A program made the position numbers and the translations under genes. The notes under the pieces were generated by a model. It was given only the letters and a program-made list of their open reading frames with translations, did no database searches and was not told the origin of the DNA. A stretch of DNA of 64,000 nt, from positions 27,916 through 91,915 of the forward strand of contig JAFUWV010000012.1 of the NCBI GenBank assembly GCA_017477325.1. Direction: 5' to 3'. The stretch comes from Paludibacteraceae bacterium (lineage in GTDB: Bacteria; Bacteroidota; Bacteroidia; Bacteroidales; Paludibacteraceae). Shown here in pieces: positions 1-8,682 of the stretch (the first letter of the stretch is position 1; each line of letters opens with the position of its first letter).

Positions 1-312
1 CTCGGACAAATCAACTCTAAAGGTCTCACCAACGTCCTCATCGTGGTTGTCCGTTACTTCGGAGGCATCCTGCTCGGCACCGGCGGACTCATAGTTGCTT
101 ATCGCGAAGCTGCACTCGATGCCCTCGGCAATGCCAACATAGTGCAAAAAGATGTCCTTCTCAGGCGCACGTTCAGATTCCCTTACGAGAAAATGAACGA
201 TATCATGCGCACTCTCAAAGACATTGATGCATACATCATCTCTCAAGAATATGAGAACACCGAATGTATAATCACATGTGATATAAAGAAACAATATGAA
301 TCCAGAATTTGA
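1..312 (+). CDS. YigZ/IMPACT family protein, 3' part
   Basis: The reading frame is open from the first base and ends at TGA 310-312, so the N-terminal half lies outside the window. The 103 visible residues include the family signature VVRYFGGILLGTGGL near residue 15, then a C-terminal alpha/beta domain of the kind that follows the UPF0029 domain in YigZ proteins. Members are implicated in translation-related regulation (eukaryotic IMPACT binds GCN1); the bacterial function is not settled. The stop lies inside the next gene, which starts 17 bp upstream at 296, so the two are translationally coupled on one mRNA. Family call is secure; role is unknown. Confidence 0.85.
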   Translation, partial: LGQINSKGLTNVLIVVVRYFGGILLGTGGLIVAYREAALDALGNANIVQKDVLLRRTFRFPYEKMNDIMRTLKDIDAYIISQEYENTECIITCDIKKQYESRI

Positions 313-1450
313 CAATATTGCCGCCTACACTCCAGAGCAATTCCCTCAAGCACTCTCGCGTATTATTACCAACACGGAGTTTAGGCATATTGTAGAAGGT
401 ATATGCCACTATCAGCTGCACGACCAACTCTCTGCGGACCAAGTTATAGAACCTTTGAAGAATGTTCACAATCAGTCTCAACTTGATGACATTCTCATTA
501 TTACCGGCCTTAAGAAACTTGCTGAAAAGGCATGCAATGGTCTCTATCTCCAAGGCAAAGAGAATCTGAGCCTCCCTGCCCTCTTCCTCAGCAACCATCG
601 CGACATCATCATGGACGCCGCTTTCCTCAGTGTATTGATTAAAGACGAAACAGGCAAGCGTATCTACTTCGGAGCAGGCACCAACCTCTATGTTCAGTCA
701 TGGGTGGAAGATATGCTCCGTATCAACAATGGCTTCTCGGTCATTCGCGGAGGCACAGTGCATGAGATGATGCACAACTCCATGCAACTATCTTCATATA
801 TCCGCTACCTTCTCACCTCTCAAAACGCAGGTGTTTGGCTTGCTCAACGCGAGGGCAGAGCAAAAAACTCTGACGACCGCACACAGCCAGCTCTGCTCAA
901 GATGCTCGCTATGTCAGGAGAGAAAGATATGAAAGACAACCTGATGGCACTCAACATCACTCCCGTTGCCATATCCTACGAGTACGACCCGTGCGACTAT
1001 CTCAAAGCGCAGGAGATGCAACTTCGTCGTGACAACCCTCAGTGGAAGAAGACCCCGCAAGACGATTTCCTCAATATGCGCACCGGAATGCTTGGCTGGA
1101 AAGGACAAACTGTTTTCACCATCACTCCTTCACTCAACCGCAATCTCGAACAGATACTTCAGAGCACCACCAATCGCAACGAGCAAATCAATCTCATTGC
1201 CGCCACTATTGACAAGCAGATTCATTCTTCATACTTTATATATAATGTAAACAGGATTGCTTACGACCTCTATCTCTCCACCGACAAATTCCAATCCGAC
1301 TATACTCCCGCCGAGCAATCCGCTTTCGAGCAGTATCTTCACTCTCAAATCGACAAAATACAAATCGACAATAAAGACGTGCCTTTCCTCCGCTCCAAAT
1401 TGCTTGAGATGTATGCCAACCCGCTCATCAACCAACTACAAACATTGTAA
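296..1450 (+). CDS. lysophospholipid acyltransferase (PlsC-like) family protein
   Basis: 384 residues. A region around residues 98-110 reads SNHRDIIMDAA, a Bacteroidetes version of the acyltransferase motif I (usual form HX4D; here the His-Arg-Asp is followed by a further Asp). Around residues 140-150 is FSVIRGG, and QREGRAKNSDD at about 184-194 resembles the FPEGTRS block III. The protein is likely to acylate a lysophospholipid or a related membrane acceptor; the substrate cannot be read from sequence. It overlaps the preceding IMPACT-family gene by 17 bp. No signal peptide or clear membrane helix is visible. It is longer than classic PlsC (about 240 residues) because of a C-terminal extension after residue 260. 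Confidence 0.75.
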   Translation: MNPEFDNIAAYTPEQFPQALSRIITNTEFRHIVEGICHYQLHDQLSADQVIEPLKNVHNQSQLDDILIITGLKKLAEKACNGLYLQGKENLSLPALFLSNHRDIIMDAAFLSVLIKDETGKRIYFGAGTNLYVQSWVEDMLRINNGFSVIRGGTVHEMMHNSMQLSSYIRYLLTSQNAGVWLAQREGRAKNSDDRTQPALLKMLAMSGEKDMKDNLMALNITPVAISYEYDPCDYLKAQEMQLRRDNPQWKKTPQDDFLNMRTGMLGWKGQTVFTITPSLNRNLEQILQSTTNRNEQINLIAATIDKQIHSSYFIYNVNRIAYDLYLSTDKFQSDYTPAEQSAFEQYLHSQIDKIQIDNKDVPFLRSKLLEMYANPLINQLQTL

Positions 1451-1457
1451 TACATAG

Positions 1458-1496
1458 CTTTACAAACTTTACAAACCTATAAAACTCTACAAACCC
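1458..1496 (+). repeat. 9-bp degenerate tandem repeat (CTTTACAAA type)
   Basis: Successive units CTTTACAAA, CTTTACAAA, CCTATAAAA, CTCTACAAA, CCCC fill the gap between the acyltransferase stop and the coaD start. The A/C-rich strand is the coding strand of coaD. It is one member of a family seen throughout the window. Confidence 0.8.
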
Positions 1497-1505
1497 CACT
1501 CCCTC

Positions 1506-1943
1506 ATGCGTATCGCAATCTTTCCCGGCTCATTCGACCCTTTCACAGTTGGTCATGCTGACATTGTCAATCGCTCGCTCTCGCTCTTCGACAAAGTCGT
1601 TATCGGCATTGGCAAAAACTCACTCAAGCAATCCATCTTCCCTGTAGAAAACCGACTTCAACACATACGCAAAGTATTCAAAGACGAACCTCGTGTTGCT
1701 GTCGAGATATATACAGGTCTTACTGTCGATTTCGCACGCGAACAGAATGCTCAATTCATACTACGTGGCATTCGCTGCGTAGCCGACTTCGAATATGAGA
1801 GAAACATGGCAGAGGCCAACAAACAGCTTGCAGGAGTGGAAACCATAATTCTCTATACCAGACCCGAATATGCGCACATATCATCTACTCTGGTACGCGA
1901 TTTGTATCAACACGGACAAGACATAACACCATACTTGGCATGA
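1506..1943 (+). CDS. coaD: phosphopantetheine adenylyltransferase
   Basis: Transfers AMP from ATP to 4'-phosphopantetheine, the penultimate step of coenzyme A synthesis. The N-terminus MRIAIFPGSFDPFTVGHADI carries the nucleotidyltransferase TxGH motif, and ISSTLVRDL near residue 126 is the second nucleotide-binding motif (usual form SSTxVR). At 145 residues it is slightly shorter than typical CoaD (155-165), losing a little of the C-terminal helix. The stop overlaps the start of the S41 protease (ATGA, 1940-1943), so the two are co-translated. The ATG at 1506 is the only start that preserves the motif. Confidence 0.95.
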   Translation: MRIAIFPGSFDPFTVGHADIVNRSLSLFDKVVIGIGKNSLKQSIFPVENRLQHIRKVFKDEPRVAVEIYTGLTVDFAREQNAQFILRGIRCVADFEYERNMAEANKQLAGVETIILYTRPEYAHISSTLVRDLYQHGQDITPYLA

Positions 1944-3628
1944 AACGAACAACATTAATATCAATTATCCTTATCCTTTCCTCTGTTTCACTCGTGTTCG
2001 CACAGAAGCAAACCTCACGCGTGGACAAGAATCTCACTATCTTCAACGATGTACTTCGCCAACTCGACATATCTTATGCCGACACGCTCAACTATGATGA
2101 CCTTGTTGCAACAGCTGTACATCAGATGCTTCGCAAGATAGACCCTTATACTGTATATGTGCCTCAGGACAAGACTCAGGACCTGCGGCTCATGACTACC
2201 GGCAAGTATGGTGGTATAGGAGCCATGATTATGCAACGGCAAGACTCTTTCCCTGAGATGCTGAAGAAGTACAAATCTAAAAACGCAGCTGAGCGTTACG
2301 TTGCCGTGTCAGAACCGTATGAGGGTATGCCCGCACAGAAAAACGATGTCAGAGCAGGAGATATACTTATCGAAGTTGATGGAAAAAACGTTGTAGGAAA
2401 GACTACGGCTGAAGTGTCTTCTCTCCTTCGCGGTGTGCCCCACTCTACTGTCACACTCAAAATCCTCCGTGTCGGTCATGACAAACCTCTTACCATCGCC
2501 TTCGAACGTGAAGAGATAAAACTGCCTCCCGTTGTCTATTATGGTACCATCTCTGAACTTGACACCATCAAACTTGATCAACCTGTAGGCTACATCCTCT
2601 TCAACGAGTTTACTGAAGGTTCTGCCGAACTCTTCCGTTCCGCCGTAGAAGACATGCAGAAGAATGGCAATATCGGCGGCTTGGTGATTGACCTGAGGAA
2701 CAATGGCGGTGGTATAATCGACGAAGCTGTCAAGATTATGAGTTATTTCGTGGAGAAAGGAACTGAGATAGTATCTACCAAAGGCCGGAACAAGAATGCC
2801 AACCGCACTTACAAGACCACTACTCATCCACGCTTCCTTGATATGCCACTTGCAGTCCTCGTCAACAGCAGTTCTGCCTCAGCCGCAGAAATCGTTGCAG
2901 GTTCGCTGCAAGACCTCGACCGCGCAGTGCTTATCGGCACTCGCACCTACGGCAAAGGACTCGTGCAATCTATCAGACCTATTGCCTACAACGGCCACCT
3001 GAAGGTTACCACATCCAAATATTACATTCCTTCCGGTCGTTGCATTCAGGCTATTGACTACAGCAAACGACGCCAGGATGGCTCTGTTGAGCGGGTGCCT
3101 GACAGTCTGACACATGAGTTCAAGACAAAGAAAGGACGTATTGTACGAGACGGCGGCGGTATCGAGCCTGACATACTTATTGAAGACGATTCCGCCAAAG
3201 TGGATATTACATATACCTTATACGTCAACCAGTATTTCTTTGATTTTGCCACTATCTATCGTAACTGCCATGATTCAATCTCTGCCCTGACAGAGTTTGA
3301 AGTTACCGATCAGGACATTAACGACTTCATATCGTTCCTTAAAGAGCGTAACTTCAAGTATCAAACCGAAACCTCGAGATACTACGACGTCATGCTTGAT
3401 ATGGCAAATCACGAAGATCTTGACAGCACTGTAATTGCCGAACTTACAGCACTCAAGCTGAAACTCACTCCTTCATTCGAGGAGGCAATCATGCAACACA
3501 GTGATGAAGTAAAGCAAATGCTTGCCCACGAGATTATAGAGCGCTACTATTTCCAGCGTGGTGCAGTAGTGCAATCACTCAAAGACGACAAGTTCCTTCA
3601 TCAGGCACTGCTTGAATTGAGGAAATAA
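1940..3628 (+). CDS. S41 family C-terminal processing peptidase (CtpA/Prc-like)
   Basis: 562 residues. Residues 1-21 form a signal peptide ending at VFAQ, so the enzyme is exported to the periplasm. A PDZ domain spans about 95-185 (EVDGKNVVGKTTAEVSSLLR). The S41 catalytic domain follows, with the nucleophile Ser in NSSSASAAEIVAG and the general-base Lys in GTRTYGKGLVQ, the Ser/Lys dyad of the family. The C-terminal ~150 residues are helical and match the extended Bacteroidetes form. It cleaves proteins near their C-termini and is often involved in envelope maintenance. It starts inside the coaD stop codon. No missing key residue. Confidence 0.92.
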   Translation: MKRTTLISIILILSSVSLVFAQKQTSRVDKNLTIFNDVLRQLDISYADTLNYDDLVATAVHQMLRKIDPYTVYVPQDKTQDLRLMTTGKYGGIGAMIMQRQDSFPEMLKKYKSKNAAERYVAVSEPYEGMPAQKNDVRAGDILIEVDGKNVVGKTTAEVSSLLRGVPHSTVTLKILRVGHDKPLTIAFEREEIKLPPVVYYGTISELDTIKLDQPVGYILFNEFTEGSAELFRSAVEDMQKNGNIGGLVIDLRNNGGGIIDEAVKIMSYFVEKGTEIVSTKGRNKNANRTYKTTTHPRFLDMPLAVLVNSSSASAAEIVAGSLQDLDRAVLIGTRTYGKGLVQSIRPIAYNGHLKVTTSKYYIPSGRCIQAIDYSKRRQDGSVERVPDSLTHEFKTKKGRIVRDGGGIEPDILIEDDSAKVDITYTLYVNQYFFDFATIYRNCHDSISALTEFEVTDQDINDFISFLKERNFKYQTETSRYYDVMLDMANHEDLDSTVIAELTALKLKLTPSFEEAIMQHSDEVKQMLAHEIIERYYFQRGAVVQSLKDDKFLHQALLELRK

Positions 3629-3752
3629 ACACCTCTCCTCCCCTATCCTCGGAAGCGGGTTAGAGAGAAGAAAAGAAGAGAAAACACGCATAAACAAGTT
3701 GAAGATACTTAAGATGCAGAACACTTAAGTTTCTTAAATAAATAAAACAAAT

Positions 3753-4072
3753 AGCAGTAGGTCGGTCTGTCGCTGTGCAGAACATGTTCTGGCAGAGGAA
3801 AGTCCGGGCAACATAGAGCATCGTATCGGGTAACGCCCGACAGGCAGTGATGTTTGGTCAATGGAACAGCGACGTATGGCATCAAGACACCTTGATGATG
3901 AAACGGCTACACTACGAGTTGCAAATTCAAGTAAACCGACGTTGAGGGTTGCTCGCCCAAGTCGGAGGGTAGAATGCGAGAGAAGGATATAGTGATATAC
4001 TCCTCGAGATTAATGACAGACACCGGTCATACGACCGGCACAGAACCCGGCTTACAGACCTACTGCTTTTTT
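3753..4072 (+). ncRNA. rnpB: RNase P RNA, bacterial class A
   Basis: The catalytic RNA that removes 5' leaders from pre-tRNA. The ends pair as helix P1: AGCAGTAGGT at 3753-3762 with ACCTACTGCT at 4057-4066. The universally conserved CR-I block AGAGGAAAGTCCGGGC is present near 3795-3810, and ACAGAACCCGGCTTACAG near 4040-4057 is the CR-V block. GGTAGAATGCGAGAGAAGG-like sequence lies between, in the region of CR-IV. A T-run at 4067-4072 immediately after P1 acts as terminator. The 120 bp before it hold two CTTAAG-type micro-repeats (near 3710 and 3726-3740) and no confident promoter. Length (~315 nt) fits the family. Confidence 0.95.
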
Positions 4073-4095
4073 ATAGACACAATCAACATTCTATA

Positions 4096-4176
4096 CTAAC
4101 CTTACAAACCTCTCAAACTCTACAAACTTATCAAACTTTACAAACTTATCAAACTTATCAAACTTTACAAACCTTA
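4096..4176 (+). repeat. 9-bp degenerate tandem repeat (CTTTACAAA type)
   Basis: About nine units (CTTACAAAC, CTCTCAAAC, TCTACAAAC, TTATCAAAC and so on) run from the end of rnpB to just before the YihY start codon. The A/C-rich strand is the coding strand of the downstream gene. This is the longest array in the window. Confidence 0.8.
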
Positions 4177-4182
4177 CCCCTT

Positions 4183-5496
4183 ATGAGTTTCATAAAGAAA
4201 ACCACCGACTTCATACTCTATGACATGTGGCGTCGCACAGGCGAAGAGTTTGGCAGATGGAAGCGTCTCGGATACCTTACACTGAGAAGCATCGTCATCA
4301 CCGTACGCGGATTCCTCAGTCACGACATTAACACACGTGCCAATGCCCTCACCTACTCCATGATGTTCGCTATGGTGCCTATACTTGCTTTGGTACTTGC
4401 TATTGCCAAAGGGTTTGGCTTCGAACAGATTATAGAAGAGAAACTCTATGCCAGTTTCCTCGGTAAACTTGGGGCAGTACCCACCATAATGGAATTTGTG
4501 GAGCGCTATCTGGAAACTGCACAAGGCGGTGCTTTTGTAGGAATAGGCCTGCTTGTCCTCCTTTGGTCTGTGTATTCCTTCTTCAGCAACATCGAATCTT
4601 CATTCAACACCATCTGGCAGGTCAAGAATACACGTTCTTACACTCGCCAGCTTACTAATTATATCACCATTCTGCTTGCCGTACCTGTCTTGATAGTAGT
4701 ATCGTCAGGTGTCAGCATTCTCTTTAATACTGCCACTGCGGATAGTCAATTCTTCGCTGCAATGGCTCCATTGAAGGAGTTCTCCATCAAGCTACTGCCA
4801 TTCCTGACCTGCTGGCTCGTCTTCTCGTGGATGTACTGGGCGATACCTAACACTAAAGTAGGTGCCTGGGCTGCATTCATACCTGGCATACTTGTGGGTA
4901 CGTTGTTCCAGTTGCTACAACTGCTCTCGTTTGCACTTGTAGCATTTCTATCGCGAACAAGCATTATCTATGGTGCTTTTGCTGCCATACCATTATTGCT
5001 CACATGGCTGCAACTGTCGTGTCTGTTTATTCTGTCAGGTGCAGAACTCAGTTTCGCCATTCAAAACAATGAAGATTTCGACTACGACACCGACCTGCGC
5101 CACATGTCCCGACGTTACAAAGACTATGTAACCCTCTACCTCACCTATCTCATTGTCAGACGTTTTGCAGATGCAGAGGAGCCTCAGACCGCACAAGAGA
5201 TGGCACATGAGAACCATCTGCCCACTCGCCTTGTCAATCAACTGCTTTCCAGACTTGTGGAGACCAAAATTGTTCGAGAAACTTACATAGAAGGAAAAGA
5301 AGAGAAGACTTATGTACCTGCCCGTGATATTAGTACGCTCACCGTAGGTTTGGTTATCGACTCTATTGACAAGCAAGGCACAGAGCGTTTTCTTAGCAAT
5401 CCGACTCCACAGAGAGAAGAGTTCTGGCAGAAGTACAACACACTCCGTCAGTCACCTACAGAAATGAACCAACTACTCGTGAAGGATTTCCTCTAA
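4183..5496 (+). CDS. YihY/BrkB family membrane protein with winged-helix-like C-terminal extension
   Basis: 437 residues. The first 300 residues show the six-helix YihY/BrkB pattern: the family-typical ANALTYSMMFAMVPILALVLA at about 49-69, helices near 110, 160, 205, 235 and 270, and the conserved GAFAAIPLLLTWLQLSCLFIL block. These are inner-membrane proteins of uncertain function, once misassigned as RNase BN. The last 130 residues are soluble and charged and resemble the winged-helix tail common in Bacteroidetes members (LVNQLLSRLVETKIVRETY). It stands alone between rnpB and a terminator hairpin. The start at 4183 follows directly on a micro-repeat leader. Confidence 0.88.
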   Translation: MSFIKKTTDFILYDMWRRTGEEFGRWKRLGYLTLRSIVITVRGFLSHDINTRANALTYSMMFAMVPILALVLAIAKGFGFEQIIEEKLYASFLGKLGAVPTIMEFVERYLETAQGGAFVGIGLLVLLWSVYSFFSNIESSFNTIWQVKNTRSYTRQLTNYITILLAVPVLIVVSSGVSILFNTATADSQFFAAMAPLKEFSIKLLPFLTCWLVFSWMYWAIPNTKVGAWAAFIPGILVGTLFQLLQLLSFALVAFLSRTSIIYGAFAAIPLLLTWLQLSCLFILSGAELSFAIQNNEDFDYDTDLRHMSRRYKDYVTLYLTYLIVRRFADAEEPQTAQEMAHENHLPTRLVNQLLSRLVETKIVRETYIEGKEEKTYVPARDISTLTVGLVIDSIDKQGTERFLSNPTPQREEFWQKYNTLRQSPTEMNQLLVKDFL

Positions 5497-5527
5497 GCCA
5501 ATACATATTCTTTACAAAACTAAAATA

Positions 5528-5565
5528 GGGTGTGCCAAACATATTGACACACCCTCTTCTGTATT
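5528..5565 (+). terminator. rho-independent terminator, probably bidirectional
   Basis: Perfect 7-bp stem GGGTGTG (5528-5534) / CACACCC (5548-5554) with a 13-nt loop, followed on + by a T-rich stretch and preceded by AAAATA. It sits between the converging YihY gene (+) and the small membrane protein gene (-). Confidence 0.75.
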
Positions 5566-5579
5566 TTATTCAGTGTAAT

Positions 5580-5921
5580 TTAGATAACGCCGCCGAGAAC
5601 GGAGCTTACCAAGGCGCAAATAAGTGCGAGACACAATGCCCACTTAAAACCATCTACCTTGAAACCACTGAGCAAACGGTCAGCTACCATAATCAAGCAT
5701 GCGTTGATGCAGAGATTGATGGCAAAAGCAATCAGTCCGCTTCCCCAGGCAGGAAGACCAAGAAGACCAAGAAGCCAACTTGCAAGAGCATTCAACACTG
5801 CCAGAACAAGAGCTACGATGCAAGCCGACCAATAGCTCTTAACTGAAATACCTTTAAGGAACTTGGCGCAAAGGAAAACTACCAGCGCCGTAATCAGAAG
5901 ATTAATTATAAATCCAAGCAT
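5580..5921 (-). CDS. small phage-holin-family (superfamily IV type) membrane protein
   Basis: 113 residues, almost entirely hydrophobic, with four predicted membrane helices (about 4-22, 30-52, 60-82 and 92-112) and short charged loops such as KFLKGISVKSYW. This matches the widespread family labelled 'phage holin family protein' (PF04020-like), which in most genomes is a housekeeping membrane protein rather than a lysis factor. There is no endolysin or other phage gene nearby, so a lysis role is not supported. It is transcribed away from aspS with a 50-bp gap and may be the last gene of the fabD-aspS unit. Confidence 0.7.
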   Translation of the reverse strand: MLGFIINLLITALVVFLCAKFLKGISVKSYWSACIVALVLAVLNALASWLLGLLGLPAWGSGLIAFAINLCINACLIMVADRLLSGFKVDGFKWALCLALICALVSSVLGGVI

Positions 5922-5971
5922 ATTTTAATAGTTGTTTATATGTTAATAAGTTTGTAAGTTGTATTAGTTGA

Positions 5972-7726
5972 TTAGTTCTTCAAATCAACTTTTATCTGTA
6001 ATTCATCAAGTTGGTCCTGGTCAATCACTCCAGGTGCTCCAAGCATTACGTCACGACCCTGATTGTTCTTCGGGAAGGCGATGCAGTCACGTATAGAGTC
6101 AAGTCCGGCAAACAGACTAACAAAGCGGTCAAGACCATATGCCAAACCTCCGTGAGGAGGAGCACCATACTTAAAGGCGTTCATCAAGAAACCGAATTTC
6201 TTTTGTGCTTGCTCAGGAGTGAAGCCGAGTATCTCGAATATCTTCTGCTGCAGCTGAGCATCATGAATACGGATACTACCACCGCCTACTTCTACTCCGT
6301 TAATAACCATATCGTATGCATTAGCACGCACACTTGCAGGGTCTGTATCAAGCAGTGGAATGTCCTCGGGTTTGGGAGAAGTGAACGGGTGATGCATTGC
6401 CATCAGGCGTTGCTCTTCATCACTCCACTCATACATCGGGAAATCAATCACCCACAAACATGAGTACTTATTCTTGTCACGAAGTCCGAGTTGGTTACCC
6501 ATCTCCAGTCGAAGTTCAGAAAGTTGCTTGCGAGTCTTCATAGCGTCGTCACCTGAGAGGATAAGTATCAGGTCTCCAGCCTCTGCATTCATTGTCTCTT
6601 TCATCTTCTGAAGAACATCTTGAGCGTAGAACTTATCAACGCTGGATTTGACGGTACCATCTGCCTCAACACGAGCATACACCAGTCCTTTGGCACCAAT
6701 CTGCGGACGTTTTACGAACTCTGTCAGCCCGTCAATCTGCTTGCGTGTATAAACGGCAGCACCCTTGGCACAGATTCCGCCTATGTAAGCAGCATTGTCA
6801 AACACTGAGAAGCCATAGCCTTTCAGCAAATCCATCAGTTCTACAAAACGCATGTCGAAGCGCGTGTCAGGCTTGTCTGAACCATAATATTTCATAGCGT
6901 CTGCCCACGTCATACGAGGCAGTTTCGGCAAGTCTATACCTTTTATCACTTTGAACAAGTGCCGGCTCATGCCTTCAAACATATTGAGGATATCCTCCTG
7001 CTCAACAAACGACATCTCGCAGTCAATCTGTGTGAACTCAGGCTGACGGTCTGCACGAAGGTCTTCGTCGCGGAAACATTTCACTATCTGGAAATAGCGG
7101 TCAAAACCTGCCACCATCAACAGTTGCTTCAGTATCTGCGGTGATTGCGGTAACGCATAGAACTGACCGGGATTCATACGGCTGGGGACTACAAAGTCGC
7201 GTGCACCTTCAGGTGTAGAATTAACCAAGACTGGTGTTTCAACCTCAAGAAAGCCTTGTTCATCAAGATAACGGCGGACCTCGAATGCCATCTTGTGGCG
7301 CAGTTCAAGATTCTTACGCACACACTCGCGACGAAGGTCAAGATAACGATACTTCATGCGGATATCGTCTCCACCATCGGTATCTTCTTCAATAGTGAAC
7401 GGAGGAGTGACTGCCTCGTTGAGCACTGTGAGTTCAGTAACACTGATTTCAATGTCACCGGTAGGCATATTCTTGTTCTTGGAATAGCGTTCCTCTACAG
7501 TGCCTTTCACCTGAAGGACATATTCACGACCGAGTGAGTTGGCTTTGTCAAACACTTCGGCATTCACTTCCTGGTTGAATGCCAACTGAGTAATTCCGTA
7601 TCTGTCACGCAGGTCAACAAACGTCATTCCGCCCATCTTGCGGATGCGTTGTACCCAGCCTGCGAGCACTACCTGTTTTCCAATGTCGGAGATACGCAGT
7701 TCTCCGCATGTTGTGTTTCTGTACAT
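5972..7726 (-). CDS. aspS: aspartate--tRNA ligase
   Basis: Charges tRNA-Asp in the cytosol. 584 residues, the normal size of the bacterial-type enzyme with its GAD insertion domain. The N-terminal OB-fold anticodon-binding domain occupies about 1-105 ([20 protein letters not shown]). Class II motif 2 is seen as [20 protein letters not shown] near residue 215, and motif 3 as [15 protein letters not shown] near 530. The GAD domain lies between, about 290-420. It starts one base after the fabD stop, so the two form one operon driven by the promoter at 8649-8679. No anomaly. Confidence 0.97.
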   Translation of the reverse strand: MYRNTTCGELRISDIGKQVVLAGWVQRIRKMGGMTFVDLRDRYGITQLAFNQEVNAEVFDKANSLGREYVLQVKGTVEERYSKNKNMPTGDIEISVTELTVLNEAVTPPFTIEEDTDGGDDIRMKYRYLDLRRECVRKNLELRHKMAFEVRRYLDEQGFLEVETPVLVNSTPEGARDFVVPSRMNPGQFYALPQSPQILKQLLMVAGFDRYFQIVKCFRDEDLRADRQPEFTQIDCEMSFVEQEDILNMFEGMSRHLFKVIKGIDLPKLPRMTWADAMKYYGSDKPDTRFDMRFVELMDLLKGYGFSVFDNAAYIGGICAKGAAVYTRKQIDGLTEFVKRPQIGAKGLVYARVEADGTVKSSVDKFYAQDVLQKMKETMNAEAGDLILILSGDDAMKTRKQLSELRLEMGNQLGLRDKNKYSCLWVIDFPMYEWSDEEQRLMAMHHPFTSPKPEDIPLLDTDPASVRANAYDMVINGVEVGGGSIRIHDAQLQQKIFEILGFTPEQAQKKFGFLMNAFKYGAPPHGGLAYGLDRFVSLFAGLDSIRDCIAFPKNNQGRDVMLGAPGVIDQDQLDELQIKVDLKN

Positions 7727-7727
7727 A

Positions 7728-8597
7728 TTATTTGGTTTCTATTTCTGGGTTAATTTTCCTTATAAGTCCTTTCAGCACATCTCCCGGACCGAACTCCTGA
7801 AAACATGTAGCACCATCGGCAATCATATTCTGCACCGTCTGTGTCCAACGCACCGGTGAAGTGAGTTGGGCTACGAGATTCTGCTTTATCACCTCCGGGT
7901 CGGTCTGTGGCAGAGCATTTACGTTCTGATAGATAGGGCACTGCGGCTTTGAGAATTCAGTTGCAAGGATTGCCTCACGCAGTTCTTCTGCTGCAGGCTG
8001 CATGAGTGGCGAATGGAAAGCGCCTCCTACGGGCAGTTTGATAGCACGCTTGGCACCCGCCTCTTTCATAAGCACACAAGCTTTGTCTATTGCACTTATA
8101 GTGCCTGATATAACGAGTTGTCCGGGGCAATTATAGTTAGCAGCCACTACTATATCGTCAGCTATCTGCTTGCATACCTCCTCCACTTTCTCGTCAGGCA
8201 GAGCCAACACGGCTGCCATAGTACCCGGCTGCATCTCGCAAGCACGCTGCATAGCCATAGCACGTTTTGAGACTAAAACAAGCGCATCTTCGAAGCGAAG
8301 AGCACCGCATGCCACGAGGGCTGGGTATTCGCCGAGCGAGTGGCCCGCAACCATATCTGGTTCATCGGTCTTAAGCAACTTGGCAGAGATTACTGAATGA
8401 AGGAAAACGGCAGGCTGAGTGACTTTGGTCTGACGAAGTTCTTCGTCAGTGCCTGCAAACATGATGTCTGTGATTCTAAAACCGAGTATCTGATTGGCCT
8501 GCTCGAACATATCGTGGGCAACATAATACTCTTCATACAGGTCTTTTCCCATCCCACTGAACTGAGAACCCTGACCTGGAAAAACGAATGCTTTCAT
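7728..8597 (-). CDS. fabD: malonyl CoA-acyl carrier protein transacylase
   Basis: Moves malonyl groups from CoA to acyl carrier protein for fatty acid synthesis. 289 residues, standard length. The N-terminus [20 protein letters not shown] carries the conserved GQGSQ oxyanion-hole motif. The nucleophile Ser is in AGHSLGEY near residue 90 and the catalytic His in GAFHSPLM near 195. It is the first gene of a two-gene operon with aspS. Confidence 0.96.
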   Translation of the reverse strand: MKAFVFPGQGSQFSGMGKDLYEEYYVAHDMFEQANQILGFRITDIMFAGTDEELRQTKVTQPAVFLHSVISAKLLKTDEPDMVAGHSLGEYPALVACGALRFEDALVLVSKRAMAMQRACEMQPGTMAAVLALPDEKVEEVCKQIADDIVVAANYNCPGQLVISGTISAIDKACVLMKEAGAKRAIKLPVGGAFHSPLMQPAAEELREAILATEFSKPQCPIYQNVNALPQTDPEVIKQNLVAQLTSPVRWTQTVQNMIADGATCFQEFGPGDVLKGLIRKINPEIETK

Positions 8598-8648
8598 TAT
8601 AAATCGTGATTTCTTACTTTATGTATTGTACTTGTTTCTTAGAGCTTG

Positions 8649-8679
8649 CAAAGTTACAAAGAAGATTCGAATGTTGCAA
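8649..8679 (-). promoter_or_regulatory. Bacteroidetes-type promoter for fabD-aspS
   Basis: Read on the minus strand: TTG at 8679-8677, then exactly 20 nt, then TAACTTTG at 8656-8649. This fits the Bacteroidetes -33/-7 consensus (TTTG / TAnnTTTG). It lies about 50 bp before the fabD start. Confidence 0.7.
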
Positions 8680-8682
8680 CAG

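Noticed and set aside
5580-5921. Reading the small membrane protein as part of a prophage lysis cassette
   Set aside because: The family is common in non-phage contexts, and no endolysin, spanin or phage structural gene is nearby.
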